DNA from: Nageia nagi
Taxonomy: Eukaryota; Pinophyta
Assembly: GCA_050084985.1 (NCBI GenBank)
Contig: JBITNC010000001.1
Location: 206,212,001-206,276,000 of the forward strand
Direction: 5' to 3'
Length of the DNA stretch: 64,000 bases
A model generated the notes under the pieces. It ran no database searches. It was given only the letters and a program-made list of their open reading frames with translations, and had not been told where the DNA came from. The position numbers and the translations under genes are program-made. This document shows, piece after piece, positions 24,592-36,904 of the stretch (the first letter of the stretch is position 1; the number at the start of each line of letters is the position of its first letter).

Positions 24592-25952
24592 AAGCTACTA
24601 TAGACTAGGATGTGGTAATATACATGCCCATGTATTGAAGCCACAATAGTAATCCTAAAAGACATGATTCCTATTGCTAGAAACAACATATCTAGAGAAG
24701 GTTCATTCCTTTATCAAACCAAATAGAAAAAATATATAAGCAAACAATATGAGAGCTAAACTCTACTTAAGTAAAAAAGAGTCTAACAACTATGATACTT
24801 AATACACATAAAAGAATCAAACAAATACAAACCATCTTAGGATTTCATTGAAGTAGAATACAAGATGGTTGAATAATTTAATTTTATAGCCTCAAAATTA
24901 AGCATGACATACCAAATTATAACATAACATAAAAGCTTTATAGATACATATTAATTACTGATCATCTTTCATAATCCACAAAGTGTAAATAAATAAATTA
25001 CACAATAATTTAAGAATAGTGAAAGGAAAATCATAATTAAGAGATCAAGAAGTAGTTCATATTCTATTAAAACTTTATGCAGGTACATAAAAGGGGAAAC
25101 ATCTAATGTATCCAACCCCTTTCTTCTTCACAACACTTCTACTTATAGTTTTCATGCTGAGGAATCTATGCTAACAATCTTGTAACAAACTCTAACATGG
25201 AAAAAAGCCTATAAGTAAATTTGTATCATATTTGATTCTCACATGTTTCACAATTTTGATCCACATCTTCAACTCTACAGAGCCATTTCCCACTTATCCT
25301 GATGCCTTTGATATATCTAGGACTCAAAACTTGGATTTGGTGATTGAGATCACTTGCTTGAAGGAAAATGTATTTAGATGAACTTTTGGTACTATCTTCA
25401 TGCTCTCAGATTTGAATAGATGTATCAGAATCAAATGCTTGAACTATTAGGACTTGAATCTTCAAAATAAGATCTATAATATGAAACACCTTTGGAATCT
25501 TCTTCATTTAGTGCCTAGATCACTTATGGAAGAGTCTTATACTAATGGAGGATAATGAAAACTTCTACCAAAATTTTCCCAAACTTTACCTTCTTTGCTC
25601 ATCTCAAAGTCTATCAAAACTAAATACTTCTCAAAAGAGTTGAGGCTACCTTTGTTCTAACTCCACTAGACCTCTAAATATTTATACATCTCATAAAACT
25701 ATTAGAGTTATTACAAAACTAAATACCATCAAAGTATTGATTAATTCCTTTTCTTTGCTAAATTTTTTATACTTTTAGTAGGTTGAATGTGTGTCAAAAC
25801 TATCAAACTTTGGTCAAAATCAAGCTTCATAATTTTGTATAAATTTGGCTAAGTATGATCATTTCAACAACACTATAGATACCAAAAGGGTGTATTTATG
25901 CAAAGTATCCTTATTTCTCTAAACAATATGTATGGATATACATTTTGGTGAC
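24592..25952 (-). repeat. Likely 3' LTR of element D (left copy)
   Basis: The left part (24592-24745) matches 53718-53868. The right end is uncertain: I placed it at 25952, where GGATATACA would be the reverse of a TG-type LTR start. The adjoining TTTTGGTGACTCACTAG looks like a primer-binding site read on the plus strand, which conflicts with the element's direction. The boundary may therefore belong to another LTR. Confidence 0.42.
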
Positions 25953-26229
25953 TCACTAGAGGATTTATGCTACAAATATTGAACCTATTTTTAGAATATT
26001 GAAATCATATACAAAAAAAATAGATGGTCTCTTAAAGATAATACCAAATACTTCTCCATCCTTAGATGTATCTTTCATAAGATAGCCAAATTTGTGGCCT
26101 ATTATTCATCATATAGTATATTATTTTCTTGTATGATTATAAATAGGGAGATAAATTGATTGATTAGTTTCAAGTTGATGTTGGATTTTATCTTGGAGAA
26201 CTTAGTCATCCACTTCTCTATTTTCATCA

Positions 26230-29200
26230 TTTACTATGCAAATTTGGAGAACCTATCTCCAATGTTATCTTCATTCCAATTTGTAAAATTATCATTAAAC
26301 TTTTGAATAAAGTTACAAAATATTTTCATCTCCTCTAAGGTATATATACTTTTTTCTAATTTGTAGAGGGGTGGCATCTTATTTTCATCAAAAACTACTA
26401 GTGCTATATTTAATTTTTTCATTTCCAATTTTAATGACTTTATACATCTTTCCATATAGAGTATTAGCTCTTATAGATTTTCCATGTTTTAATATATAGC
26501 CAATATTTTATCATGGGTGTTACTAACACTAGTATACTTGATATCCTTTTGGTTCATTACTTTAGTAATATCTATGTTCTCAATAGACATCTTGGCTATC
26601 CTACTCTTTACTTCTAACACAAATTTATATTCTTCCATTTTCCTTTCATAATATAGTATATATTCTCATATGAAGTTTAGCAAACTCAAGATAAGACTTA
26701 CATTGCTCTAGTATTCAACCTTTATGCTTTGAAAGGTATCTATGGGCATCTTCACTTTTGTTGATGCCTTATCCATTGGTTTGGAGGAGTCTAGTCTTTA
26801 CTTTTTAGCTTTTCTTCCAACTCAACCTTTTTTTCTTTGAGGGTACCTTTTAGTGCATCTATCTCCAATTTTAAGGCTTGAATCTAGCCATTTTTCATGG
26901 CTAGCTCTATACTTTTGACCTTCAAATCTTCTTCTCTTTCTTCAATAATTTTAGTTAGCTTAGATGATTCAACTATTTGTTGTAGTTGCTAGATCTATAG
27001 GTTCAAAATATTGATTTATGTTAGATGGAACTACTCTTTTCTAGTGTTATGGCCTATAATTTCTTCAATTTATCCACCTTCTTCTCCAACATGGTAACAT
27101 TAGTTTCTATCAAGTTCATTTTGGCCTTTGTTATCTTCCTTTTATCTATCTAGCTAATTTTATTTGACCTCAACTAGAGAGATATACCCTTAGCATCATC
27201 TAAATATCTTATTTTTGCATCCAACTATGTTGTGAAGATCTCTAAAACTTGCTTCTATATATCTACTAATGTATCTAGTTGAATCTAACCTAGGATATTC
27301 TATTTTTTATTATATTTCTCAAACCACAACCTTTATATTTTTCAATTCTACCATAGTCATTGGGTTGAGAGGTAGGATCAATTTTCTTGATACAAATGGG
27401 CTAGACCATAGTAATAACTACAAAAGAGGCACACCTTGGGTTTGTGTTGGAGACTTATATATTTCTACTTGCACTTTTGGTTATACTTAATGTGTCTTTT
27501 ATGGAGTATAATTCCCTTCCTTAATTGGGGTTTCCCTTACTGAAGGTATTTTCCTTTGGCTTATCTATCTTCTAAATACCCAAAATGGTTGTGTCAACTT
27601 GGATTCATAATTTCCATTAATTCCTAGCTTTTTGGCCATAGGCTTATCACTTTCAGTAGTGGACCCTTGCATTACCAACTTTTGGGGCTTGGCCTTGGGA
27701 GGAGGTTTTTCTCTTTTCTTTATGTTCTTAATTTTTTTGGGGGTCTCTTCATAGAATTTCATCCTTTTTGAGATTAATTTTTCTTTTCTAGAGCCTCCTC
27801 TTTTTCTAGCTTCTTGGTTAGAGAAACACCCTTCATCTTTTGATCTATTCTCTTCTCATCCTCTCCTGCAAACTTCTTTTATAACTATTTTAGATAAGCT
27901 CTTTCTTCTTATAACATGGGCTCTTTACTAACTCTTCTAGTAACATTTACCTTTATGGAGGTGGAGAACAGTTTCTATTTAGGCATGATAGTCTATTTCC
28001 TCTATTTTCCTAATAATGCTAATTCTTTAGCCATCATCTTGCCTTTACCTTTTATGGACTTTGGAATTATTTTCACTATTTTGAATTTATTTTTCATACT
28101 TCTATGATAAATTTTTATCATAGCCATTTGAGAATACCTTATCTAGATCACACATTCATGGTGGAGACTTTTGTTTACTTTCCATGTGGTATTGCATGAA
28201 GCATTTCTTCTTATGATTTGACCAATTATAATTATCAAGGTTATTTTGAAGAGTCTTAAAACAATTGATGTCCTTATCAAAGGTGGAAGAGTATTCAATC
28301 TTGAAAGTATAATTTTTCCTCCATAAGGGTAGGTAAGACCTCTAGCAAGGCATCTAGAAAAAATAGTTCATCCTTTGAATTATTCTTGAAACCTTCAAAT
28401 TCATCTATTGATACCCTAATAAAGTTTGGAGCCTTTCCATAAACTATCTTTAAGTGAGTTATGAAGAATCCCATGGGATCATGCATCCAAAAGACTATAA
28501 TTTATTGAAGCTCCAACCTCTCCATTTTGTGTGTTAGATATTTCTAGCAAAATGTATTGTATTCATGCATGGAATCAAAGCCTAATGAATAAGAATAGAG
28601 CCACCTCTTGCCTTTGGGTACTCCTCATGATATCTCGATGTAATATTCTTTTATAATAATCTCCATATCAAAGAGCTTATCTGAGATAAATAATGGGAAT
28701 TTCATGGAATTCTCATAGAACTCATTCAATAGGATGATTATGAAAGTTTTGGTGAAGTAAAAATCCCCCTTATAGAATTGACCTTGCCTCAATTCAAATA
28801 GAGCCTTTTAGGAAAACCATGGTGGAATCTTTTTAGAAATGAAATTTAAATCTAGATGAATAAAATACCTCACAAAATCATAGTAAGAGCTAGTGATGCT
28901 AAAGAATTTTATCCATTCATTTACTCTCCATCAATTTTTATTCTCATCTACTTAGGATAACTATAGATTTGGGAAGACTTTGGGGTGTTGATGGAGGAGG
29001 AGACAATAGAGTAGATAGGGGTAATAATATGCATTGAGCCTATATTTTTTGACAAACCTTATGGCCACCTTATCACTTACAAACTCATACTAATCCATAT
29101 AATATTTAGGAAATTTCCTAATTTTACTATAGGCCATAGTTACATGCTCTAGCTACATGATTTGAATATCCTTCTCTTCATAGGAAACCATAATCATCAT

Positions 29201-29674
29201 AATAAGCTATGATAAATTAGGCATGAAACCTAAGAATCTATAATACTCCTTTTTCTCTATCATGGGGATTAATAAATATAGATTCATCCAATATAATGGG
29301 TACTTATCTATGTTTGGCCTATCCACTCCACACTTGCCTAGGGATTCTTATCATGTAGTTTGAAGAAGGCTTGGTATAAGGCATTCTTGTTTAAGTTGAG
29401 GATCATGATCCCTTATCAATTTTTGTACTCTTTGAGACTCATCTAGGGTTAGTAGTGCTAGGGTTTCTACTAATTTCAAGCATGGATGGAATCTTTCCTA
29501 CATAAAGGGTACTATGAAATCTATTTTGTACAAAATATCCCATAGGGATTTATCCTTGAATTGGTCAACTTTAAAGGGTTTAACCTTGAAATCTATATGT
29601 GTTAACAAGCTAGTATCAAATATGTTCTCATTTATATCCCTAATAGTACTAGGTGTTGTGTAGGACTTACCCAT
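26230..29674 (-). pseudogene. Large unrecognised extra ORF of element D, downstream of integrase
   Basis: From an ATG at 29674 (MGKSYTTPSTIRDINENIFD) the minus strand stays protein-like for over 1 kb. Blocks include KYPLYWMNLYLLIPMIEKKE (about 29290), VPKGKRWLYSYSLGFDSMHE (about 28590) and MHDPMGFFITHLKIVYGK (28433-28486). The 28295-28486 piece is fully open. After a frame change near 28300 it becomes Lys/Pro-rich (KKREKPPPKAKPQK, about 27700), and near 26960-26790 it is a Lys/Glu heptad-like stretch, probably coiled coil. The last block (26234-26455) is open. Stops fit Gln or Trp codons. It shows no plant-mobile-domain, chromodomain or membrane signature that I recognise. Its place after integrase and on the same strand makes it an element-encoded extra protein. 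Function unknown. Confidence 0.55.
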
Positions 29675-29989
29675 TTTAGTATAAATTTGTATATTTAGCT
29701 AGAAGAATTAGGCTTGGAGGCTAAAATTATAGAGTTATCTAGAAACCATAAGCTCTTGAATGTTCAAAATGCGAAGGCAAAATGACTAAGGCATGTCTCT
29801 AGTAGGATTAAAATGGATAATCATGCATTTAGTATCTTAAATAATGTAATATTCACCTTGAAATATATGCAATAAGAAAATTAAAAATATATACAATATT
29901 TACATAAAATACACCTACATGCTTAATAAGTGAAATATAGCTTTAAATGCTAGCTATTGATCATATTCAAAAGGATCTAGCCATATGAC

Positions 29990-31000
29990 CCCTCTAACAT
30001 GAATGTATTCTTTTAGATTTCTCAAATAAAAATGTATGGATTAGACCATAGGGAATCAAATTTATTATGTCATCTAGGATTGGCACAATCTTCATCCCAT
30101 TTCAATTCCAAGTCTCCACATTTGAAAGCAATATTGGATGCATACCTCTTGTCAAACCATCTCTTCACCACTTTATCCTTTTTTGGATTTTCTTATATGA
30201 ATTTTCTCATAGTTTATCCAAGTATATGAAACCCAACATCCTTGCTTATAATGGGTCCATATCATTCATCTCATACTAGCTTAGTTGTAAAGTAGGCAAT
30301 TCAATATGAAATGGTAATATTGCTCTTTTCCCATATACCAAGACATAAGGAAAATTCTTGATTGATGATTTGTATATGATCTAGTTGACCCATAATTCTA
30401 GGTCTAGATTCTTATTATAATCTCCTAATTTTTTTCCATCATCCTTTTTAGGATTATTTATAAATTTGTGTTTATTGACTCAACCAATTCATTTCCCTAT
30501 GGGTATTAATTAGTAGAGTCTTCTATTAGTTTCCATAGTTGAGGGTGAATTCTATAACCTTTGTTCCTAGAAATATTGGGCCATTATCAAATATAATGGT
30601 TTATGGGATGCCAAATCTTGTAATAATCTTCTCCATAAAAGAGATGATTATATATTTATCCTCATATTTGGTAGCAATAACCTCCTTCCATCTTATGAAA
30701 TAGTCTATATCCATTAGGATGAATCTATTTCTAGTCAAGGACCCTAGATTGATAATTCTAATAAAATCAAGGCCCCATTGCTAGAAAGGTTCTTTTGCTA
30801 TAATAGGCTACAATGGCATAATGACCATTCTTCTACTTCCTACAAATTTATAGCACTTTTCACATTCTTTAGCAACTTGAAAAGAATCTATGTACAAGGA
30901 AGGCCAATAAAAGTCTACTTGTAAAATTTTAGTAGCAATGGTATATTCTAAGTAGTGATTTCTAAGGAATCCTAAATGAAACTCTTGTAGCACATTCCTT
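29990..31000 (-). pseudogene. Element D integrase (degenerate)
   Basis: Zinc-binding domain at 30808-30993: HLGFLRNHYLEYTIATKI, then FYWPSLYIDSFQVAKECEKC with the two-Cys pair intact. Core: WGLDFIRIINLGS (first Asp, about 30775), RWKEVIATKYED (about 30690) and TRFGIP/FDNGPIF (second Asp, about 30590). C-terminus at about 30165-30040: VKRWFDKRYASNIAFKCGDL and a KFDSLWSNPYIF motif, as in plant gypsy integrases. Broken by several TAG/TGA stops. Plus-strand ORFs at 30032-30279 are shadows of this C-terminus. Confidence 0.82.
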
Positions 31001-31299
31001 AACTTTCTCTAGATGGATGCATCTCAATAATATTACATCATAATTTTTTCAATATAATGCATATTTTATCATGCAGTAATTGAATTCATTCATTCTAAAT
31101 CTTCTCCTTTGATAGGCATTAAGTTCAAGATGGATTCTACCACTAGCCAAGTATGTACAAATTTGAACTATCTAATCATATTATTTTTTTATAACTACTA
31201 GAAGTTCTCAATCTTTATTTTTAGTTTCTATAATGATGATACTATTAGATCTTTAATATTTTGGTAATTATTTACAAAGAGCTCTTCCCTTAACTACCT

Positions 31300-32480
31300 T
31301 AGTTGGAAAAATTTCCACATTGTATTGCAAAATCTTATAGATCCATCCAACTCTATCAAAATCCATACCACCTTGCATAATATATCTCTAAACATCTAGG
31401 GAATACTAAGCACTATGAACTTATTTTGGAAAATGTAGTGCTTAAATTTATTAAGGGCTTTCATGATGGTAAACACATGTTTCTCAATTAATTCATACTT
31501 TTCTTTAGCTCCATGTAGGGTTAACTAAAGAAGGCTATGGGATGCTCATCATGTTTATCTCCCTTTTATGTCAAGATTGCAATAATAGTCTTTTCTACTC
31601 TATATATGTATAAGATAAGATCCTTTGAAAAATCTATATTCCTTAAGATTAAGGTCGACATGATGGTAGATTTTATCTATTCAAAAGCCTACACTTGCTA
31701 TGGTGTCCATTTGAAAGGAACATTATCTTTGAGAAGTTCCATTATAGGTTACATAATTCCAGTGAAATCTTGAATGAACCTCCTTACATTACTGATCTAA
31801 CCTAAAATAGGTTACAACTTCTTGATGTTAGATAGGATAGAGATCTTGGAGATAGCATCTACTCTCTTCAAATTAATGGAGAATCTATATTTTGAAATTA
31901 CATGCCCAAATAACTTTCCTTGATCAACAACAAAGATGTGTTTCTTCAAATTCAATGAGATTATAAACTCTTGGTACTTCAAAAAGATTTTTTAGAGATG
32001 CTACAAGTGATATTTCTTCCTTTAAAAAAACTATGATATAATCTAAGTGTACTAGAATAGATTTATTGATCAGTTCTCTAAATACATAGTCCATTACCCT
32101 TTGAAATATTACTCCAACATTATATAGACCAAATGATATTCATTGGAAAGCAAACATTATCCACTTTGTAGTGAACATAGTTTTATGCTAGTCCTCATCT
32201 TTTACCCAAATTTGATTGTAACTTGAGAAGCCATTAAAGAAAGAGAAACATTAAAATCCTAAAAGATTATGGAGGATTTATTCCATAGGAGGCAAAGGGT
32301 AATTATCCTTAAGTGAGGCCCTTTTGAGATTCCAAAAATCTACACATACCCTAATATATCCATTCTTCTACTTGATTGGTACTAGATTGGCCACCTTGAT
32401 AGAATGCTTGATGGGATATATGAGCTTTTCTTGAAATAATTTTTGGATCTCATATTATATTATCACTTCTATTTTGGGGT
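31300..32480 (-). pseudogene. Element D reverse transcriptase and RNase H (degenerate)
   Basis: Minus-strand RT motifs: FFNGFSSYNQIWVKDED (about 32245), ISFGLYNVGVIFQRVMDY (about 32140) and HLDYIIVFLKKE (about 32050). The catalytic YxDD box is damaged, the second Asp being Tyr. The connection and RNase H follow: RFIQDFTGIM (about 31780), LLKDNVPFKWTP, and DEHPIAFFS (about 31550) near the end. Many stops at expected Gln positions. Confidence 0.78.
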
Positions 32481-32559
32481 TTAATGGACTTTCCATTTTT
32501 TTGAAAATGCATTATTCCTTCCTTCAGCTCAATGGTGTGTTGAATGACATCTATATTGA

Positions 32560-32980
32560 ATACCTTCAAGTCTTCATAGCTCTAGGATATGATGCCAACA
32601 AATTCCTTCATAAGGTTAGCTAACTTTTGAATATCTTTAGATGAATTATTTGTACCAACCTTCATAACTTTATTGGGAGCTATCTCTATTTCTTGAAAGT
32701 TCTTAGGAGGAGGTACAATATTCTCTCTTCTCAATTGATCATCTCTATTGAATAGGTTTTTGAATGCTATACAACCTTTGGGTAAGGTATTATTCCTCAA
32801 TTGTAAAACATTTTCTTATCTAAAAGCCTCAACTATTGACTCTTCACTATTTGAACATAATAATTATGCAACCAATAATGCATTTATATCTTTATCAATA
32901 TAAAACACTTGCTAGAAATAGTCATTATATGGGATAAAAGGATTAAAAATTAGTTGGATGCCTTTTCTCTTTAGCCAATG
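32560..32980 (-). pseudogene. Element D linker before RT
   Basis: The open piece 32582-32800 (MRNNTLPKGCIAFKNLFNRD at its start) has the LPKG...LF..D form and the IxxLxxLMKEF ending seen just before RT in plant gypsy polyproteins. It connects the RNase H-like domain upstream with RT downstream on the same strand. Confidence 0.6.
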
Positions 32981-32989
32981 ATGAGTCAG

Positions 32990-33375
32990 ATCAAACTTTA
33001 ATCTTGTTTGATCTAAGGCATTGACTTTATTATTTTTTTCCCTAAGAACTATAGTAAACTTTAGAGCATTGAAACTTTCTAGTAAATCCCATACTATATT
33101 TCTAAATTTTTTAGATAGTGATGATTTTCTAAGCATTTATTGGTTACTTGGTTGATAACTAGCTTTGAGTCTCCAAAAATAATTAGACACTTTATGTTTA
33201 ATTTGGTTTCTTGCCTAAACATAGGTTTTCATATTATGTTGCATTATTAATGCAAATTCATTTCATATAGAAAGAATACCTCTTTATCTCACTAGAAGAG
33301 GATTTAAAAATAACTCTTGCACCAACACCATTCTTTAATTTTGCTCCATTAAAGTGCATTGTTCATAACTCTTAT
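32990..33375 (-). pseudogene. Element D RNase H-like domain located before RT
   Basis: Minus-strand reading: MHFNGAKLKNGVGARVIF (about 33360; the first catalytic Asp appears as Asn), a Glu in QYEN-type context preceded by a stop (about 33235), CLIIFGDSKLVINQV (about 33190; third Asp intact), then LREKNNKVNALDQTRL (about 33020). These are the four blocks of the Tat-type second RNase H. Unlike elements A, B and C, where this domain follows RT, here it lies between protease and RT. The order is read directly from the sequence, with one frame change near 33205. Confidence 0.66.
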
Positions 33376-33639
33376 TCTCTCAATCCTTAAATGGTAAGGG
33401 CAAAAGATTAGTTATCTCTTTAAGAATTACATATTATCCCATGTATTTACTCTTCAATCTATTGGATCATGATTTTAAAAATTAAATCTATAGAATCCAA
33501 TTCCATTTTAACTATATTGGCTAACATAGTTTTCTCACTTATCATATTTACCTAAGGGAGTTTCTCTATGAGAAATCCTAAAGTAGGTCCATTAGGAACC
33601 TTAAATATTTTATTCTTAAATAGAAAACTTATATAGGAA

Positions 33640-34161
33640 TAATCCATAGCTAGATACCCTCCTAGCTTGAAGGTGAATTCTCTTGATAGACATTGACCAA
33701 ACATAGGAGAAAGGTCTATAACTATTACATCATGTATAATAGCGAATTCATTAGGATATCTTTCACTACACCAATACTTTTGATATTAGTACCATCCAAG
33801 TAGAGAATTCCAAAAGAATCTCTAGTGTAGATTAATCCTATGATATCAAATACCTTCTTTGGAATTACAATCATGGCTTCCCCTGAGTCCATCATGGAAT
33901 TATGTATAATGTATCCTTAAAACTCAAGGGAGATGTAGAAAGGAGTCGATCTATATTTACCTATACCTAGTAACTTTGTATATGCATTTAGATTGTAGTT
34001 CTAGCTTTCATTTCCTTTGGTTTGGATCATTAGTGCTTCCTTAAATAGCTTAATTTATTTAAAAATGTGCAAGGTATCATAGAGTGATGCTCTTGATGGA
34101 ATGATCCTTAGATCATACCTAATATTGTATAGAGAAATTCAAGAAGAAGTCTCATTCAAAT
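33640..34161 (-). pseudogene. Element D end of gag and aspartic protease (degenerate)
   Basis: MMDSGEAMIVIPKKVFDIIG (about 33895) matches the protease loop (I/L)DSGASxNVMPxxV, with D-S-G intact and the next residue changed. FGILYLDGTNIKSIGVVKD (about 33800) is the downstream conserved block. The first bases (34161 down) continue gag from the other side of element C. Confidence 0.72.
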
Positions 34162-34999
34162 TGTAGACACCTAAAAATGTCCCTCTTTAACTTAGTAAAC
34201 ATTGAAATAATCATAACTATTTATACAAGCCTCAAATAAGCTTAAAAACTCCATTATTGGATAGCTCTCATCAAACACATGCTAAACAAGTGGTCATATA
34301 ACCCCTTTTCAATAAAATTTGACTATTAGGTGATCATTTTTAATATTGTTAACCAGTCATCAACATTCACCTTGAATCACCGACGTTTTGATCTAGTTGC
34401 CGATGTTTGCATTACAAACACTGGTGATTCTATAACAGCTAAATAAAAAACCAAAAGGAAGCTAAAATGATTCATTCTTCCAAGATGATGTGGCTAGAAG
34501 GGGATCAGTTATGACCTATAGTGGCTTTTCATTTCCCCTTACCCACATTGGAACATCTCACCTAAAAATCTATAAATACAAGCTAATAGATCAATCAAAA
34601 GGAACCCAACTAAACCCAAGTTTGAAGTAGGGTAATGCTGCCAAAATCTTATGAGCTCATACCTTTTTATTGTTTTATGTTAGTTTCAATTTATTACATT
34701 ATCATACATAGATGCTTTGATGTTATTGTCTCTTGCATGTGTGTAGGATTTACAGGTTGTTCACATCAAGGAGAGAGGCAAGCAAATCCAAAAATAATGA
34801 AGATCTAACATTCTTATTTTGGCAATGGCATTTGTAAAAAGTCCCTTCTAAGGGCATATTGTAGTTTGAACTAAATATCAATAGCAATTTGCAATAACAA
34901 TAATGTATATCTGTTTCATATTATTTGAGGTTCAATGAAGATTGAAGAATAATTTTAGTGTATGTTATTCTACATTCCAGCTCCATTTTCATTGCAACA
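34162..34999 (+). repeat. 5' LTR of element C
   Basis: TGTAGACACC...TTGCAACA, 838 bp. TATA box at 34571. Four 20-bp quasi-repeats start at 34358, 34378, 34398 and 34418. Confidence 0.97.
34571..34578 (+). promoter_or_regulatory. TATA box in the 5' LTR of element C
   Basis: TATAAATA followed by CAAGC, preserved unchanged in the 3' LTR at 51436-51443 although the LTRs differ by about 5 percent. Confidence 0.7.
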
Positions 35000-35002
35000 T
35001 TC

Positions 35003-35019
35003 TGGCACTAGAAGGAGGG
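35003..35019 (+). other. Primer-binding site candidate of element C
   Basis: TGGCACTAGAAGGAGGG begins three bases after the LTR end. The TGG start and position fit a tRNA 3'-end complement. The tRNA species is not assigned. Confidence 0.6.
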
Positions 35020-35150
35020 CCCTTCTGTTATTGATAGGGAGGTTTTGTGTTAAAATGTTTTTACCTTTTTGTTATCTAATTTATTTGGATTTTTTCTGAA
35101 TACTAACTTCAAATTTTGGGTTTTGTGCTTTTTTGAACTCTATTACAGAA

Positions 35151-35250
35151 ATGCCAACGATCGAAATTGAATGCCAGTGACTGTAATAGAATGCTGATGA
35201 CTCAATACAAATGCCAGTGTTCACTGTCTAAACCCTGGTGACTTAGACTC
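35151..35250 (+). repeat. 20-bp-periodic quasi-repeat, five units
   Basis: Units start at 35151 (ATGCCAACGA), 35171 (ATGCCAGTGA), 35191 (ATGCTGATGA), 35211 (ATGCCAGTGT) and 35231 (AACCCTGGTG), each exactly 20 bp apart. Related units occur in both LTRs and near 50.47-50.57 kb. Confidence 0.8.
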
Positions 35251-35450
35251 TAGGTTGTTTTGTATCTTTTTGCTATTTTTGGAAAATGAAAAATGTATAA
35301 AATAAATTTAAGGATACTTTTGAGTGTGATTTCTTTGCCCAGAATGCATATAGGAATGGGTAGAAAAGGTTAAATGCATATCTTTTAATTAATTTATTTT
35401 ATGTATAATGGTATGTATTTACTTTCATGTTTTGGGTGAAGGGTATGTAC

Positions 35451-35706
35451 ACATTAATACTTCTTATCTTGTCTACTTATGCTCTCCCTTTGTGCTTTGT
35501 GCGATATAAGGTGACCAGAATAGACTTGATAAGAAGGAGTAATTAATTTTTCTTTTCTTTCACAATCACACTACAAATACATTAATACTTTTTGTTTTGT
35601 CTACTTATGCTCTCCCTTTGTGCTTTGTGCGATCTAAGGTGACCAAAATAGACTTGATAAAAAGGGGTAATTAATTTTTCTTTTGTTGCACATTCACACT
35701 ATCATT
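35451..35706 (+). repeat. 128-bp tandem duplication containing a long stem-loop
   Basis: ACATTAATACTT starts at 35451 and at 35579. Both copies contain CTACTTATGCTCTCCCTTTG and GTGCTTTGTGCGAT. In each, CTT(C/T)TT..TTGTCTA can pair with TAGACTTGATAA(G/A)AAG about 45 bp downstream. Confidence 0.85.
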
Positions 35707-35735
35707 AATTGGTTTAATTTATCTTCACATAATGA

Positions 35736-36240
35736 CCTCTTATTAGTAAGAGGAGGCAATTTACTACACATAATACTTCCACCATTGGAAGGGGTAAATG
35801 AATCACATTTAATTTGGAATGAACCTAAGGAAATAAATCAAGTTTTTGGGTAGTACAAATCACATTAAAAGGTTAATTAATTGGATGGGTTTGAACACAT
35901 TAAGGACTTTCACTTAACAAAGTATGCTCTCACTTTTGTGCTTCAAGTGATCCTAAGTGATCAAAAATAAGTTAAGTGAAAGAGGTAAAATTTATTCACA
36001 TCTTATTTGTAAATTTACTTCACATTAACACTCTTGAAGAGGTTTGCCCTTACCACTCCATTGGAGGTCGAAGGGAGGTGACCCTTGGAGGAGTAATTGA
36101 ACCTCACTTAATTAATTTATCTACACTTAATGGCTTTTTACTAAGTCTTCTCTTACCACTCCATTGGAGGTCGAAGAGATTTGTGACTAGTAAGAAGAGG
36201 GAATTTATCACATATAAAACTTCCACAGCTGGAAGGAGTT
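35736..36240 (+). repeat. Series of short stem-loop modules
   Basis: Perfect or near-perfect hairpins: CCTCTTA-TTAG-TAAGAGG (35736-35753), CTTCCA-CCAT-TGGAAG (35776-35791), CTTTCACTTAAC...GTTAAGTGAAAG (35907-35918 with 35971-35982), CTCCATTGGAG twice (about 36056 and 36161) and CTTCCA-CAGC-TGGAAG (36220-36235). Most are followed by a GGRGTAATTRAT- or GAGG(C/G)AATTTA-like string and CACAT. Confidence 0.7.
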
Positions 36241-36904
36241 AATGAACATCATTAAGAGGTTGGATAATTAATCACATTATAATTAAAAAGAACAATGGGG
36301 TTTATTAAGGTCAAGTCCACTTAAAATAAACTTTGATTGCATCACATTAAGATAAGATAAGTAAATGGACATGAATGTTTGGGTGGGTAGTATGCATAAA
36401 TGTACTTTATTTATTTAAATTGCATTTCATAAGGCCTTAAAGGAATAATTGAACATTAACGAGTTGGATGTCACTACCAATCGTTAATTCTTACTTCTTT
36501 GTACCCACCAACATTACACACTTGAAGCCATAGAGCTAGTTACGCTTGGAGGTAATGACCAAGGTGACTCTCCTTTAGGTAGGAGTAAAAAAAGGAGACT
36601 CTTCTAGAACCAAGCCACAAGCCATAGAAACTTGTGAACATTACTTAGAATTACCCAATCTACCTTGTTTAACACTTGACTAGTCAAAACAAACTAGGAA
36701 AATTAAAAAGATAAAATAAACAACTCATAACGTTCATTTAACTCAGATATTAAAAATATGTGAAAAATTAAAGAAGATAATCACATCATTAAAAGTAGGT
36801 TTTGCATATAGGTTGTTTGTGCATTAAATTGTCTTCTAAAAAACATAATATAAAAGATAAAAATAAAGTTTCTCTTTTATGATGCTTGTTTATGATATCT
36901 AAAA

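Larger units (their letters stand above)
35020..36904 (+). other. Long structured leader of element C
   Basis: About 1.9 kb between the primer-binding site and gag with no coding potential. It contains a 20-bp-periodic array (35151-35250), a 128-bp tandem duplication (35451-35706) and a succession of stem-loop modules up to about 36260. Confidence 0.7.

Noticed and set aside
30032-30279. Two overlapping plus-strand ORFs
   Set aside because: They lie opposite the integrase C-terminus of element D, which has recognisable motifs on the minus strand.
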